Under the pieces are notes generated by a model that worked only from the letters and a program-made list of their open reading frames with translations, was not told where the DNA came from and ran no database searches. DNA of 64,000 nucleotides from Nemertoderma westbladi (Eukaryota; Xenacoelomorpha; Nemertodermatida; Nemertodermatidae): contig JAUCBJ010006769.1 in NCBI GenBank assembly GCA_032718475.1, forward strand, positions 1-64,000. Reading direction: 5' to 3'. Shown piece by piece: positions 1 through 10,090 of this stretch. The stretch's first letter is position 1. Each line of letters begins with the position of its first letter. Both the position numbers and the translations under genes were made by a program.

Positions 1-920
1 AACATTAGTTCATTAGTGAATATAATGAATAAGAACACCATTGGAATCAGTCAATGAAGATAATTTTATTCCTTCGCTCGGGGAACTAATTGAGTTTCTA
101 TTAGAACTCCAAACCTCTATGGATGTTTGTGTTCCCATGATAGCTAAGCGGCATCCTGATGACATCATATCGTTACTATCATGGGGTTTCGTACATCGTC
201 GGCGGCCAGCGATCCCACGCCGGGCAGCCATGGCACCACCATGGGTGGGTCAGTAACGGTTGGATGTTGCGCGACACAAACGGAATAACGTGGATCTCGA
301 TTTTCATCATTCCTCCCAGATGGAGTCGAGGAGTCTGTGCGATGAGGATGCAACCTATCGATCCCAAGAACAGTGTGGCCACTGCAACTGGCAATCACAA
401 AGTTAGTACTCATTGTTTTCAAGTTCAACTGACATTGATTGCTTTGCAAGGTAATGCAATCAACTTCCAATCAATGGCCAATGACGTCTCTTCACCCAAG
501 TGACCAGATCAGATATATCGAGAATCACCTGTTTCCGAGTCCAGTTCCTGGAGACGCGAAGTGGCAATGGAAGAAATTATTACGAGTGAAGTTAAGGGGC
601 ACTCATTAGAAGATCAAACTAAAGGTTGGCGAATAAGGGACGAATAATTCTCATCATGTGATATTGTGGTTAGACTAAATATTATTACTGCATCGGCCAC
701 ATGGATAGGAGTTTGTGTCTCCGGGTGGCACGTATGGTACAGCAGCAGTGATTTGGCATTGCAATGCCAAAGAGTAGTATGAACAACCCTAGAAGGCTGT
801 GGTGCCGAATGGCGATTCGAGATTTTAGATTAACTACATTTTCGTGTTCGGAAGTCAAGATAACAAGACGGGATTCAGCCATCACGATAATATTTGAGTT
901 TACATTGATGAATATGCCGT
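1..920. other. Unassigned sequence, possibly the 3' flank or 3' end of the Helitron
   Basis: I recognise no gene here. Short open frames exist on both strands, but none has a motif I can name. On the minus strand this lies directly downstream of the Rep-helicase ORF, so the Helitron 3' terminus (a CTRR end preceded by a hairpin in canonical Helitrons) may fall here. I could not locate one with confidence. Confidence 0.4.
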
Positions 921-3900
921 CTAGTTTGAATTAACTTTCTTCAATTTATGTTTCGAGTGTTTCTGTTTCTTTAGATAATAAGTGCCGAAAAGTAGTGATT
1001 CAATTAGACGTTTTTGTAAATTATTAGATATAAAATCTTTAAGATCGCTTACAGCTCTTTCTGTAAATTCAAAATAATGAAAATCAGAATTGTCGAGAAG
1101 AACTTGGAAGGAGTCGGTTACCTTTTCATCAATTAAAGTATATCCATGTATTTTCGAAATGACTTCCGGTAAAACATCCCATGCTTGATGGATGTACGGT
1201 TCTGTACCACCAATCATTCGCCAAATGTTTGATAACCCATTAAATGTTTTATAATGGCAATGATCTGGTATTGATTTAGAGAATAATTCTACCATATCTT
1301 TTTGGATAAATCTCTGGTAAACATGATGTTGGTGAATGTTCCGGCACAGAAAGAGAACAAATTTTGTTTCTTCAAATGCGAAAAGTTCGGATTTTTCACA
1401 AGACATTGAATGTTGAAGGAAGCCATCTGGAAATGTTTTGCGCCAAGCTTCCAATCGTTGATCCAAAGGCGCTGATTGAGATAAATTTACAGCAGAAGTT
1501 GATAAGTCATCAACAAATTGGTTATATGGAGAATTAACCAGAAAAAAACGTTCGATTGCAGTCTTAGCATTTGGTCTCCATTTCATTGCTGTAACTATGG
1601 TGAACTTCGGACCTGGACTGAGAACTATTATGCGTATTACACCAAGCATGAAAAGTGTTTGCCGTTTTGTAATTTCAACAATATGCGCTGAATCTGTACA
1701 ATGTTCACTACGAAAATAAGGTCTATATAATCCGTGTATCATGGCATCACCATAATCATCTGCCTTTGATAAATCCGTATCTTTAAATAAAGTAATTACT
1801 TCTTTTGATACAGTTATCTCTTGACTATATTGTAATGTTCGTCCCGTTAATAATGACCGTGCAAGAACTGCTGTTTGCTTCTTTCTTTGTATTATGTCTT
1901 GCCTTCTTGCTGCTTCCTGTTCATCAACACCTTCAAAAGTATCATGATATGTCGGTCGTCGCACATATAAGGAAATTCCCAAATACTGGATAATTTTCGG
2001 TAAATAAACTAATGGACCTCTGGTAGCGTGTAGTAAAAATCCAGAACTATGGAATACTCTCAATGAGGAATCTTTAAGACTGAATAGTGATACATTTTCC
2101 AAATAGGTTCGCAAACCATCAACTAACCGCTTAGTCATCCAACGCAAACTTGCATGGTCGGGAAACTGCTCTACTGCTATTGAGAGTTCATTGCATATTG
2201 GCAAGAATGGATTATCGGTGGACTTGTTGTCAAGAAGTATTCCAGAAAGTGAAGGATGAGATTGTAATAACACCTCAATCAGTGTAGACTCTGAAGTAAA
2301 TTTATCAACATGTTCTGAAAGCTTATATTTTACACAGTAGACCAACATTGGAGCCTTTCGTTGTTCACAATGCCATACAGCTATTGCCATATTTACGACA
2401 CCAGGATCAATACCAATGGAACGGATTGTGTAGGAACTACTACCAGGACTAATTGCGTTAGTAGACCTAACATAAATTCCAAACCTTTCAATAATATTAT
2501 CAATTCCAAACGTTACAATGAACTTATCACTATTAACTGATAAAACAGATTCCTCAGCACGACGTTTAATGTCCATTTTAGAATTACTCAACTTCAAAAA
2601 TGTCTCCAGAGAGAATGGCTCCGCAAAGAGGTTACGGCAGCTATCGGCACGAGTAAATGCTACCTGAACAAGTTGGCTCAACAGTGATATGTTTGTTTGT
2701 ACTAATTTATCTGCATTTAGATTAACATAAACTGGTTTCTCACGGTATTCTTTTCCTTGGCATTTGTGTACTGTGATTGCGTGAAGTGGCACAAAGGGGA
2801 ACTGCGTTCGACTTATTCTTTCTGCAAATCGCCGTCTCTTTTTACCTGTGAGTCTTGCAGATATTGGGAATATTCGGACAAATGTAGGATTTAAAGGAAA
2901 CTCGCAATCAGATATACCCTCCTCATTGAAATCTGGAATGTCAACAATGACATGGTCTGGTTGGGGATGTTCACCATTCAACACAGCAGCAGCATCACTT
3001 TCATTAAAAACGATGTGTATCACAGTTCCTTGGGTACCATTGGCTATGCGCCTTTGGACACTGACATTATCAACAAATATAATTTTCAGGCCAACATATA
3101 ATGGAATACAGTCCTCCAACATTACATCAAATTCTGATGGGCTCAATCTATTTAGATTGGTAAAAGTTGCATTATATATCGACTTGGAAATGAATAATGT
3201 TTGATCAAGTGAACAAATCTGATCAACTGATAATTTGGCATTATTAAGCATTCTCGTAACATTGTCATACATTATACAAACTGGAAGCTCCCCCAGCGTC
3301 GCCATGCTTGGTGTGTTACCAAGTTCATTTATTGAATGAAAAACCGTCCTGTAGTCTATTTCATCTTGCTCCCCATTCCTAATACGACTGGTTAGTTTAG
3401 CTAGCTCATCATCAGACCTGTAAACTTTCCTTAAGCAGATAACATTCGGACGCATATGAGAGGCATATAATTGATGACCATATAACGAATGAGCTTTACC
3501 TTGACGATTTCTAAGCCGAATTCTAGCACCAGGGGAAACAACTTCAGATTGCGAGGGTGCATTCCACAGTTGGCGTGATGAAACAGGTGGGAGTTGTCCC
3601 ATATCTCCTACCAGTAGAAGCTTTTTGCCGCCCCACAGAATGTCTGGATTACCACTGGCATGGCGTAATGATGAGTCCAACAACGCTAATGTTCCTGGTT
3701 GGCACATAGAAATTTCATCTACTATGACAAAATCAACACTTTGAACATATTTCACAATGAGAGTTTGACGTGAAGTTACCTTGTCGGTATTCTGATCCCA
3801 TTGAGTCTTGTTGTTATACAAGCCAAAAAAACCTTCAAGTGTTGCGCAATACAAATTTGCAGCAGCAGCTCCACTGATACCTAATAACAAGACCTTTTCA

Positions 3901-6380
3901 CCAAGATGATAATAAATTCTCTTTATTACTTCGGTTTTACCAGAACCACCAGGTCCATGTAAAAATATTGTCTGAGGTGTAGGCTTGTTATTGATAGTGT
4001 CATTAATCATCAAATTGACAACAAGTTGTTGAGTATCATCCAATTTAGGCAAATCATTGAAATTTATGGGAATCTTAGGTCCACCTTTAAATGTCTTTGA
4101 TGATTTACAAAGCAATTTCCACTTTTGTTGAATTTGGGAATACAAGGGGGATTGCAAATTAATTGTTAAAAACGAATCTGCATTTCTGTCATCTAGTTCT
4201 TCTATGGCAGAACTCAAAATTCGATATGGATCCATATATGCATCAAAATCAAATGCATCACTAAGTATACAATCAATAGAAAGTGATTCTACATTTAAAT
4301 CAATCAAAGGTTCGTCTACAATATCAATAGTTTCTCCAGTTCCATCTGGCTCTTCTATGGGAATACAATTTAACTCGGATCTTATTTTGTACATTGCCTT
4401 TTTATGATCCATTTCACACCCATATGTATTTTGAAAGACACGAAATCGAAAACAAGGGTCATCAAATGTTCCATTTATACTCCTGTGGTGAAGTAATTCC
4501 ATCCATTTATTATGAAATGCCTTATAAATTAGAATTATATCTTTCTCACCATTTGATATTTGTTGTTGCAAATTCTCTGATATAATGTAATCACTAACAT
4601 TACCAGAAAATGGGATAAATGCGATACATTCTAATCTGACATTTTGTAGCAAATTCTTAAAATGGTTATCAATGGTGTTCCACGTGATACTATCGTCAAA
4701 TAACAGGGATTCAGGACGTCCGGTGATTAAATGTGGAATGAAATGTGGGATTCTGGTATCTTTAATTCCTTTATACGTAAATTTAGATTGCTCAGTGTGA
4801 GGCTTGAAATCCACCAGCGACAGAAATTCGAAATACGTAATTTTATCAGAAGGGATGAGACCACCTGGCCAATCATCTGAACACCGTTTGACATATGCTG
4901 TCACTGACGATTTCGGAGGCAATATAAACAATTTTTTTACCTGAAAGTTTGTAATTTCATTCGTATCAGCTTGTTCAACATTCACTATAGGTTCATCTTC
5001 TTCATTAGTTGCTACATCTTCAGATGGATTGTTCACTGATGGAGTTATTTGGCATAAAATAGGTGCACCACTAGAACACTTTAATGGGACAATACGTGGC
5101 ATGCATTTAATGACATCACTCAAGCCAAGGGCATGAAACATCAACTCCCATCTCGACATATCTTTCGGATTGAAAACATGGGCAATAGTTAGTCTCTTAA
5201 CCACACTTTGGATAGAAATATCTGGTTCACTTTCTACAACCTCCATTAATTTTACTACAGCATCATCAACACAAGAAAGCATACTTGTGCATTTGGAGAC
5301 ATATTTGAGGGTATAACGTAGCAATGCAAATGGACAACTTATAACAGTGAGATCACTATTTGCACGCCAATACAGCTGTAGAATTCTATTAACATTATTA
5401 AGGCGAGTAAATGATTTGTGTCGACGTTTTGTCAACACATGACATTCTGTAAATAACATTGACTCTGTTGTCTTTGCAAATCCAACTCTTGTAATATCTC
5501 TTCTAGGCTTAATACCGCCATGTCGACAACCATCCCCTTTTACATTTCCACCACATGTCTCAGGATAGCAATTATGCATTTGCACTATTGCGGCAAGCAA
5601 TGCACTCTCCTTGTTTTCTGAATTGCAGTGTTCTAAAGTATTAACTGTATCTCTCATCAGGGGATGATTTTGAGGAGTATACTTTGTGTCATCAGGAAGT
5701 TCATTCCAATCTTTCAGCAGTTTATATAAATCGATCAAATCTCCATTATCATCACAAAAATCAGTTTGAATCAGGCTATCATACACTTCCGTCATGTATC
5801 TTTCAGCAAGATAACCAGTATTAACAATATGTATTGCCTCACTCCTAAATTCTTCAGTCATTCTTCCTTGCAACCAATATTTTCTTACAGTTCGCATTCT
5901 TTGAATTAAATGAGCCAGCAGAATTAATTCGAATATGTGAGGTAACCTAGCAAGAAAGTGCCAATGCTGTACAGCACGTGTTGGACCCCATTCTACTCTT
6001 CCCCAATGCCAACTGTCTCTTGAATTGATGCTGCAAACTTTTCTGAAGAATGCATTGGTCATAATCTCCATTTTTAAACGGAGGTATTGCTCTATAATTG
6101 CTGCGTGTTTATCAAGCAATTTATCCCAAACCTTTCGATTTATTTCAAACCAAGAGTGTTGAAATACAGCATCCAAGCCATATTCTGATAAAAATACCAG
6201 CCGCCTCACACCATAATCTGTTCGCAGATTATTATTGAATGTGATAAACACATTTGGAAACCCTGAGTTGGTACAAACAGAATATAACTCTTGCCTCATA
6301 TGTTTCCACCGTTGGGCGGAATGGGGATATCGTCTTAGATGGGCAATAAGCATCGGTGCAACAGTTTCAGGATTGCCCAT
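921..6380 (-). CDS. Helitron Rep (HUH) - PIF1 helicase - RuvC/CCE1-like nuclease fusion
   Basis: This 1819-residue ORF drives rolling-circle transposition. Rep core: an HWH (HUH-class) motif at residues 139-141, a Cys/Arg-rich link, a W-R-A-N-S-D phrase and YTLKY near 355-360, matching the two catalytic tyrosines of Helitron Rep. Helicase: Walker A GPGGSGKT near 809, Walker B VDEIS near 882, GDMGQLPP near 923 and the C-terminal VHKCQGKEY motif near 1198, as in PIF1. Next comes a domain of about 230 residues with IGIDPGVVNMAI (Asp1325), IAVEQFP (Glu1404) and KADDYGDAM (Asp1541, 1542, 1545). This is the acidic set and order of the RuvC/CCE1/poxvirus-type Holliday-junction resolvase fold. The last ~250 residues are unrecognised. 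The first ATG is at 6380, but the frame is open upstream to about 6512. Confidence 0.85.
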   Translation of the reverse strand: MGNPETVAPMLIAHLRRYPHSAQRWKHMRQELYSVCTNSGFPNVFITFNNNLRTDYGVRRLVFLSEYGLDAVFQHSWFEINRKVWDKLLDKHAAIIEQYLRLKMEIMTNAFFRKVCSINSRDSWHWGRVEWGPTRAVQHWHFLARLPHIFELILLAHLIQRMRTVRKYWLQGRMTEEFRSEAIHIVNTGYLAERYMTEVYDSLIQTDFCDDNGDLIDLYKLLKDWNELPDDTKYTPQNHPLMRDTVNTLEHCNSENKESALLAAIVQMHNCYPETCGGNVKGDGCRHGGIKPRRDITRVGFAKTTESMLFTECHVLTKRRHKSFTRLNNVNRILQLYWRANSDLTVISCPFALLRYTLKYVSKCTSMLSCVDDAVVKLMEVVESEPDISIQSVVKRLTIAHVFNPKDMSRWELMFHALGLSDVIKCMPRIVPLKCSSGAPILCQITPSVNNPSEDVATNEEDEPIVNVEQADTNEITNFQVKKLFILPPKSSVTAYVKRCSDDWPGGLIPSDKITYFEFLSLVDFKPHTEQSKFTYKGIKDTRIPHFIPHLITGRPESLLFDDSITWNTIDNHFKNLLQNVRLECIAFIPFSGNVSDYIISENLQQQISNGEKDIILIYKAFHNKWMELLHHRSINGTFDDPCFRFRVFQNTYGCEMDHKKAMYKIRSELNCIPIEEPDGTGETIDIVDEPLIDLNVESLSIDCILSDAFDFDAYMDPYRILSSAIEELDDRNADSFLTINLQSPLYSQIQQKWKLLCKSSKTFKGGPKIPINFNDLPKLDDTQQLVVNLMINDTINNKPTPQTIFLHGPGGSGKTEVIKRIYYHLGEKVLLLGISGAAAANLYCATLEGFFGLYNNKTQWDQNTDKVTSRQTLIVKYVQSVDFVIVDEISMCQPGTLALLDSSLRHASGNPDILWGGKKLLLVGDMGQLPPVSSRQLWNAPSQSEVVSPGARIRLRNRQGKAHSLYGHQLYASHMRPNVICLRKVYRSDDELAKLTSRIRNGEQDEIDYRTVFHSINELGNTPSMATLGELPVCIMYDNVTRMLNNAKLSVDQICSLDQTLFISKSIYNATFTNLNRLSPSEFDVMLEDCIPLYVGLKIIFVDNVSVQRRIANGTQGTVIHIVFNESDAAAVLNGEHPQPDHVIVDIPDFNEEGISDCEFPLNPTFVRIFPISARLTGKKRRRFAERISRTQFPFVPLHAITVHKCQGKEYREKPVYVNLNADKLVQTNISLLSQLVQVAFTRADSCRNLFAEPFSLETFLKLSNSKMDIKRRAEESVLSVNSDKFIVTFGIDNIIERFGIYVRSTNAISPGSSSYTIRSIGIDPGVVNMAIAVWHCEQRKAPMLVYCVKYKLSEHVDKFTSESTLIEVLLQSHPSLSGILLDNKSTDNPFLPICNELSIAVEQFPDHASLRWMTKRLVDGLRTYLENVSLFSLKDSSLRVFHSSGFLLHATRGPLVYLPKIIQYLGISLYVRRPTYHDTFEGVDEQEAARRQDIIQRKKQTAVLARSLLTGRTLQYSQEITVSKEVITLFKDTDLSKADDYGDAMIHGLYRPYFRSEHCTDSAHIVEITKRQTLFMLGVIRIIVLSPGPKFTIVTAMKWRPNAKTAIERFFLVNSPYNQFVDDLSTSAVNLSQSAPLDQRLEAWRKTFPDGFLQHSMSCEKSELFAFEETKFVLFLCRNIHQHHVYQRFIQKDMVELFSKSIPDHCHYKTFNGLSNIWRMIGGTEPYIHQAWDVLPEVISKIHGYTLIDEKVTDSFQVLLDNSDFHYFEFTERAVSDLKDFISNNLQKRLIESLLFGTYYLKKQKHSKHKLKKVNSN

Positions 6381-6391
6381 TTTAAATTTAT

Positions 6392-7957
6392 CTAATAGTG
6401 TTTTGACATTAACTTCATCAAGTTCATTTTGTGTGTTGGATAAAACTGTATACTGTCCAAGGAATATGCTAAATGCATTTGGTCATAAGCAACAAAAGCA
6501 TAAACAGGATCTTCAGCATATGGCCATCTTAGCTTACCATCATTGCCAAATACTGCATATCGCAACTGGTGAGCTAGTGCTTGCTTGTGAACATTGATTC
6601 CAGCAAATTTCACATTTCCATCATCATCTTCCCTATACATAATACATGTTAATGAACGCTGGCCATCAGAATGTAAATCTGGAAATTGCTCCTCCAGTTT
6701 CCAATGAAAAGATGACAACTTTCCGTCCCACATATTCCTGAGATTTATCTTAATCGGGGAACCTACCAACTCACTCTCCATAGCCTGTCGGACACTCGTC
6801 TGCAAATAACCACCTAAACTTTCATTAAGTCGATACATGCTATGCTGTGAAGCGTCTGACTGGGCATACATATCATCTTGGACTGCTCTAACTGCTGCTG
6901 GGGCAACATCAATAGTATTCACGATGTCATCTGTACACTGAACACTCAGTGTTTCTAATAAATCATGATTAATGGTGAATATATCTTTGTATCCTTCTCT
7001 ATTGTTCAAGAGATGAGTTGTCCAGGATTTGACAACATCTGACCGCACTGGAAGTTTCCGAAAACTCGAGCCATCCATCCTTTCAGACATTATTAAAACA
7101 TCACATGAATGTTCGAGATGAGGTAAAACATGATTCAGTGTATTTCGAATTTTATGGCCAACAACTAAACAATGGCTTCCAAATACTTGTCTACGGTTAT
7201 AATTAAACATTATACTTGTAAATGCCTGTTGTTTTGCTATAAGGCAACGTTCAGCTGGTGTGCAAAGTGGAAGCTTCCCGACATTGGCTTGAAATGTTGC
7301 TGCTGGTTCAGTTGTACTTAGAGCAATATCCCTCACACTAGAAGTCTTCTTACTGCGTGCTCTCCTAGAATTAGCTTGGCACCGTTTACATTCTTTAAAT
7401 TTAGATGAGTCATAATTTAACTCTAGATATATTTCACAACAAGTTGTACAATGTTTTAATTTCCAACCAGTAGACCAGTCCTCAACAGCCTTTCTCATAA
7501 CGTATTGTACATATCGTGAATCTTGGGACCTTATTTTATCAACTTCCTTTTGCTCAGCATCATTCAAAAATTTAGTATGATCTCTGGGCCGCTGATCCCA
7601 AGGCCATAATGGAATTTGCATTTGGTTTGATTGTTGCTGTGCCTCAGGAAGAATAACATCCTCAAAAACGCCACATTCATTTTCATTCGGATCCACATTC
7701 TGAAGTTGAATATTTATTATTTCATCGTCTCGAGGTATTCCCCAATTGTTTAGAGAATTCTTTAATTTATTAACTTCACCCTCCAGTTTGCAGAAAAATT
7801 GGCACTTTTCTGAAAATTTCATTCTATCAGTCCAGGACGCAGGAGAAGGAATTAAGGAGGAACCAGCTATATTTTTCTTCTTCACTTTATCGGATACACT
7901 ACAATCAGATATAGAAGCGGACGCACTGGAGATGCCATCCTTTTGACATTGCACCAA
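6392..7957 (-). CDS. Helitron Rep protein, N-terminal half
   Basis: This frame of about 521 codons opens right after the in-frame TAA that ends the repeat ORF; its first listed codon is TTG, so no initiator is evident. It carries two CX2C pairs in a zinc-ribbon-like arrangement (residues around 165-195). After that comes a block resembling the domain upstream of the Rep catalytic core in Helitrons: a phrase meaning roughly 'L-C-TPAER-LIAKQ-AF' followed by a 'G-CLVVGH' segment. It ends at 6392 in a frame overlapping the next ORF by about 120 nt (-1 relation). Conserved-looking sequence passes from this frame to the other, so it is half of one protein broken by an indel or recoding, or spliced. 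Confidence 0.75.
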   Translation of the reverse strand: MVQCQKDGISSASASISDCSVSDKVKKKNIAGSSLIPSPASWTDRMKFSEKCQFFCKLEGEVNKLKNSLNNWGIPRDDEIINIQLQNVDPNENECGVFEDVILPEAQQQSNQMQIPLWPWDQRPRDHTKFLNDAEQKEVDKIRSQDSRYVQYVMRKAVEDWSTGWKLKHCTTCCEIYLELNYDSSKFKECKRCQANSRRARSKKTSSVRDIALSTTEPAATFQANVGKLPLCTPAERCLIAKQQAFTSIMFNYNRRQVFGSHCLVVGHKIRNTLNHVLPHLEHSCDVLIMSERMDGSSFRKLPVRSDVVKSWTTHLLNNREGYKDIFTINHDLLETLSVQCTDDIVNTIDVAPAAVRAVQDDMYAQSDASQHSMYRLNESLGGYLQTSVRQAMESELVGSPIKINLRNMWDGKLSSFHWKLEEQFPDLHSDGQRSLTCIMYREDDDGNVKFAGINVHKQALAHQLRYAVFGNDGKLRWPYAEDPVYAFVAYDQMHLAYSLDSIQFYPTHKMNLMKLMSKHY

Positions 7958-7972
7958 TGGAGATGCGTTCGG

Positions 7973-9184
7973 TTATCTGAAACGTACACGTGCATAGTAA
8001 GCTTTAATTCGTTCAGCTGATCTCACCACAGGATCTAACCGCTTCTTACGCATAGATTCCCGGTTGGCTAAACGAACAGCAGGATCTAATCGTTTCGTAC
8101 GTTTTGATAATCGTTCAGCCGATCTAACTTCAGGATCTAACCGCTTTGTACGTTTTGATAATCGTTCAGCCGATCTAACTTCAGGATCTAACCGTTTCGT
8201 ACGTTTTGATAATCGTTCAGCCGATCTAACTTCAGGATCTAACCGTTTTGTATGTTTTGATAATCGTTCAGCCGATCTAACTTCAGGATCTAACCGTTTC
8301 GTATGTTTTGATAATCGTTCAGCCAATCTAACTTCAGGATCCAACCGTTGCGTACGTTTTGATAATCGTTCAGAAGATCTAACTTCAGCATCTAACCGTT
8401 TCTTCCGCATAGATTCCCGGTTGGCTAAACGAACAGCAGGATCTAATCGTTTCGTACGTTTTGATAATCGTTCAGCCGATCTAACTTCAGGATCTAACCG
8501 CTTTGTACGTTTTGATAATCGTTCAGCCGATCTAACTTCAGGATCTAACCGTTTTGTATGTTTTGATAATCGTTCAGCCGATCTAACTTCAGGATCTAAC
8601 CGTTTCGTATGTTTTGATAATCGTTCAGCCGATCTAACTTCAGGATCTAACCGTTTCGTATGTTTTGATAATCGTTCAGCCAATCTAACTTCAGGATCCA
8701 ACCGTTGCGTACGTTTTGATAATCGTTCAGAAGATCTAACTTCAGGATCTAACCGTTTCTTCCGCATAGATTCCCGGTTGGCTAAACGAACAGCAGGATC
8801 TAATCGTTTCGTACGTTTTGATAATCGTTCAGCCGATCTAACTTCAGGATCTAACCGCTTTGTACGTTTTGATAATCGTTCAGCCGATCTAACTTCAGGA
8901 TCTAACCGCTTTGTACGTTTTGATAATCGTTCAGCCGATCTAACTTCAGGATCTAACCGCTTTGTACGTTTTGATAATCGTTCAGCCGATCTAACTTCAG
9001 GATCTAACCGTTTCGTACTTTTTGATAAACGCTCAGTAGATTTCACAGCAGGATCGAATCGCCTTTTTTGCATTTTCTCACGAGCTTCAATACGTAAGGA
9101 ATGAATTTTGCATAACTTGGAGCGCACTTGATGGGTTTTAAGTCCACGTCCCGAATTAAACGGCCGTTGGCAAGTATCACACAT
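7973..9184 (-). CDS. N-terminal segment of Helitron protein: zinc finger plus basic 17-residue repeats
   Basis: This 403-residue frame starts at an ATG with a CX2CX12HX5C zinc-finger-like motif (residues 2-25), which probably contacts DNA. It continues with about 21 tandem copies of a 17-residue unit, consensus RLDPEVRSAERLSKRTK, rich in Arg and Lys. Similar Arg-rich repeats beginning with an (R/K)xDPE-type phrase are common at the N terminus of Helitron Rep proteins in my knowledge of the family. The frame ends at TAA 7973-7975, and the same frame reopens at once into the Rep ORF, five codons before its first listed residue. That stop is thus the only thing separating the two proteins. The zinc finger and repeats are seen directly; DNA binding is inferred. 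Confidence 0.7.
   Translation of the reverse strand: MCDTCQRPFNSGRGLKTHQVRSKLCKIHSLRIEAREKMQKRRFDPAVKSTERLSKSTKRLDPEVRSAERLSKRTKRLDPEVRSAERLSKRTKRLDPEVRSAERLSKRTKRLDPEVRSAERLSKRTKRLDPAVRLANRESMRKKRLDPEVRSSERLSKRTQRLDPEVRLAERLSKHTKRLDPEVRSAERLSKHTKRLDPEVRSAERLSKHTKRLDPEVRSAERLSKRTKRLDPEVRSAERLSKRTKRLDPAVRLANRESMRKKRLDAEVRSSERLSKRTQRLDPEVRLAERLSKHTKRLDPEVRSAERLSKHTKRLDPEVRSAERLSKRTKRLDPEVRSAERLSKRTKRLDPEVRSAERLSKRTKRLDPAVRLANRESMRKKRLDPVVRSAERIKAYYARVRFR
8030..9060 (-). repeat. 51-bp coding tandem repeat with a 357-bp higher-order period
   Basis: About 21 copies of a 51-bp unit keep the reading frame. A variant unit (LDPAVRLANRESMRKK) recurs every seven units, at about 8046, 8403 and 8760, which gives a 357-bp higher-order repeat. 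Neighbouring blocks are almost identical, so the array recently expanded as seven-unit blocks. Because the period is a multiple of three, the antisense strand is also open for 346 codons; I take that as a by-product. Confidence 0.9.
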
Positions 9185-9636
9185 AAATCTAAAACAAAAT
9201 AAAAATAAATAATAATAGTATATGAATTATGAAGCAGTGATAGGTGACTGCAATTGAACTGTTACACCATGCCCTGGAATATAATGTCTTAATTAAATTC
9301 GATATAGATAGGACTCACTTCTTACTTATAAAATAATTAATCGCGCATTATTTAGGCCTATTACATTTTAATACAATTTACTACACCCTTAAGATTTATT
9401 ATAATTTATATATTTTATGCGATTTGTGCTTAATATAGTATGTATTATATGAACCTTGATGGTTTGAATAAAATAAAATAATAATAATAATTCAGTAGTT
9501 TGGTCCCCCCACCCAAAATAAAAATATTTCTACAAATCGTAATGAGATTGCATGAAATTTAAAACAGAGATAGTTACATCTCCGAGCTCCGACCACTTAC
9601 TGGGTGAGCCAGAATTTTTATTTTTGCTTTCATTCT
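9185..9636. other. AT-rich sequence without a gene
   Basis: Low-complexity AT-rich DNA upstream of the Helitron ORFs. It could hold the Helitron 5' end and promoter. I see no coding signal and no defined terminus. Confidence 0.4.
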
Positions 9637-9639
9637 TTA

Positions 9640-10020
9640 GCTACAAGTGTTTAACATATAATAACAACTTAGCAGTAGAAATTGTTGTTCATTATTCTTG
9701 ATGTTGGCTTCTATTCCAATGATGTCATTTCCTGATTTGATTTCATTAATGTTGCTGAAGATACTTCTCCTGTAGAGTAAAGCAACACCACCCGCACTTC
9801 GACCGCCATTACCGAAAGCTTTCGTATACCCACCCAAAGTTGTTGTCTAGACTGTTGAAAAGATGTGATGCTTCGAGCTCATTGAGCCAGTGCTCTTGAA
9901 GTGCTACAACATCGTTTTCACCAAGAAGGTGCTGCACTTCATCGAAACTAGAGGCTAAGCCCATGCAATTAAATGTGGCAACACGAAGTTCCACAGTTTT
10001 ACTTATGTTTGAGGCCTGAC
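9640..10020 (-). pseudogene. Non-LTR retrotransposon endonuclease (EEP) fragment
   Basis: Two overlapping minus-strand frames give a broken start of an endonuclease/exonuclease/phosphatase domain. The first has VATFNCMGL and VVALQEHWL (catalytic Asn and Glu positions of APE-type LINE endonucleases). The second, after a frame change near 9830, has SAGGVALLYRR. The QEHWL and GGVAxLxR spacing fits CR1/L2-type LINEs. Only about the first 120 residues remain, with no RT nearby on this strand, so it is a dead fragment. It sits on the same strand just upstream of the Helitron, but no continuous reading frame links them. Confidence 0.65.
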
Positions 10021-10090
10021 CAACTAACCCTAACCAAAATAACAAACCAAATATCCCATAAAAGCCAAGACAGCAAGGTGTGGCCCACAA

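Larger units (their letters stand above)
921..9184 (-). mobile_element. Helitron-like rolling-circle transposon, coding part, with a resolvase-like domain
   Basis: Three collinear minus-strand ORFs together encode a zinc finger, basic repeats, a Helitron Rep domain and a PIF1-type helicase, the standard autonomous Helitron set. A RuvC/CCE1-like nuclease domain follows the helicase. The first two ORFs are in one frame, separated by a single TAA at 7973-7975. The second and third overlap over about 6392-6512 in a -1 relation. The element is therefore either recently inactivated or needs stop readthrough and frameshifting; introns are another possibility. I did not find the element termini, so only the coding span is given. 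Confidence 0.85.

Noticed and set aside
8064-9104. 346-codon plus-strand frame opposite the Helitron repeat
   Set aside because: It is the antisense of a 51-bp repeat; any period divisible by three with no antisense stop gives this. The minus-strand frame joins the zinc finger and the Rep.
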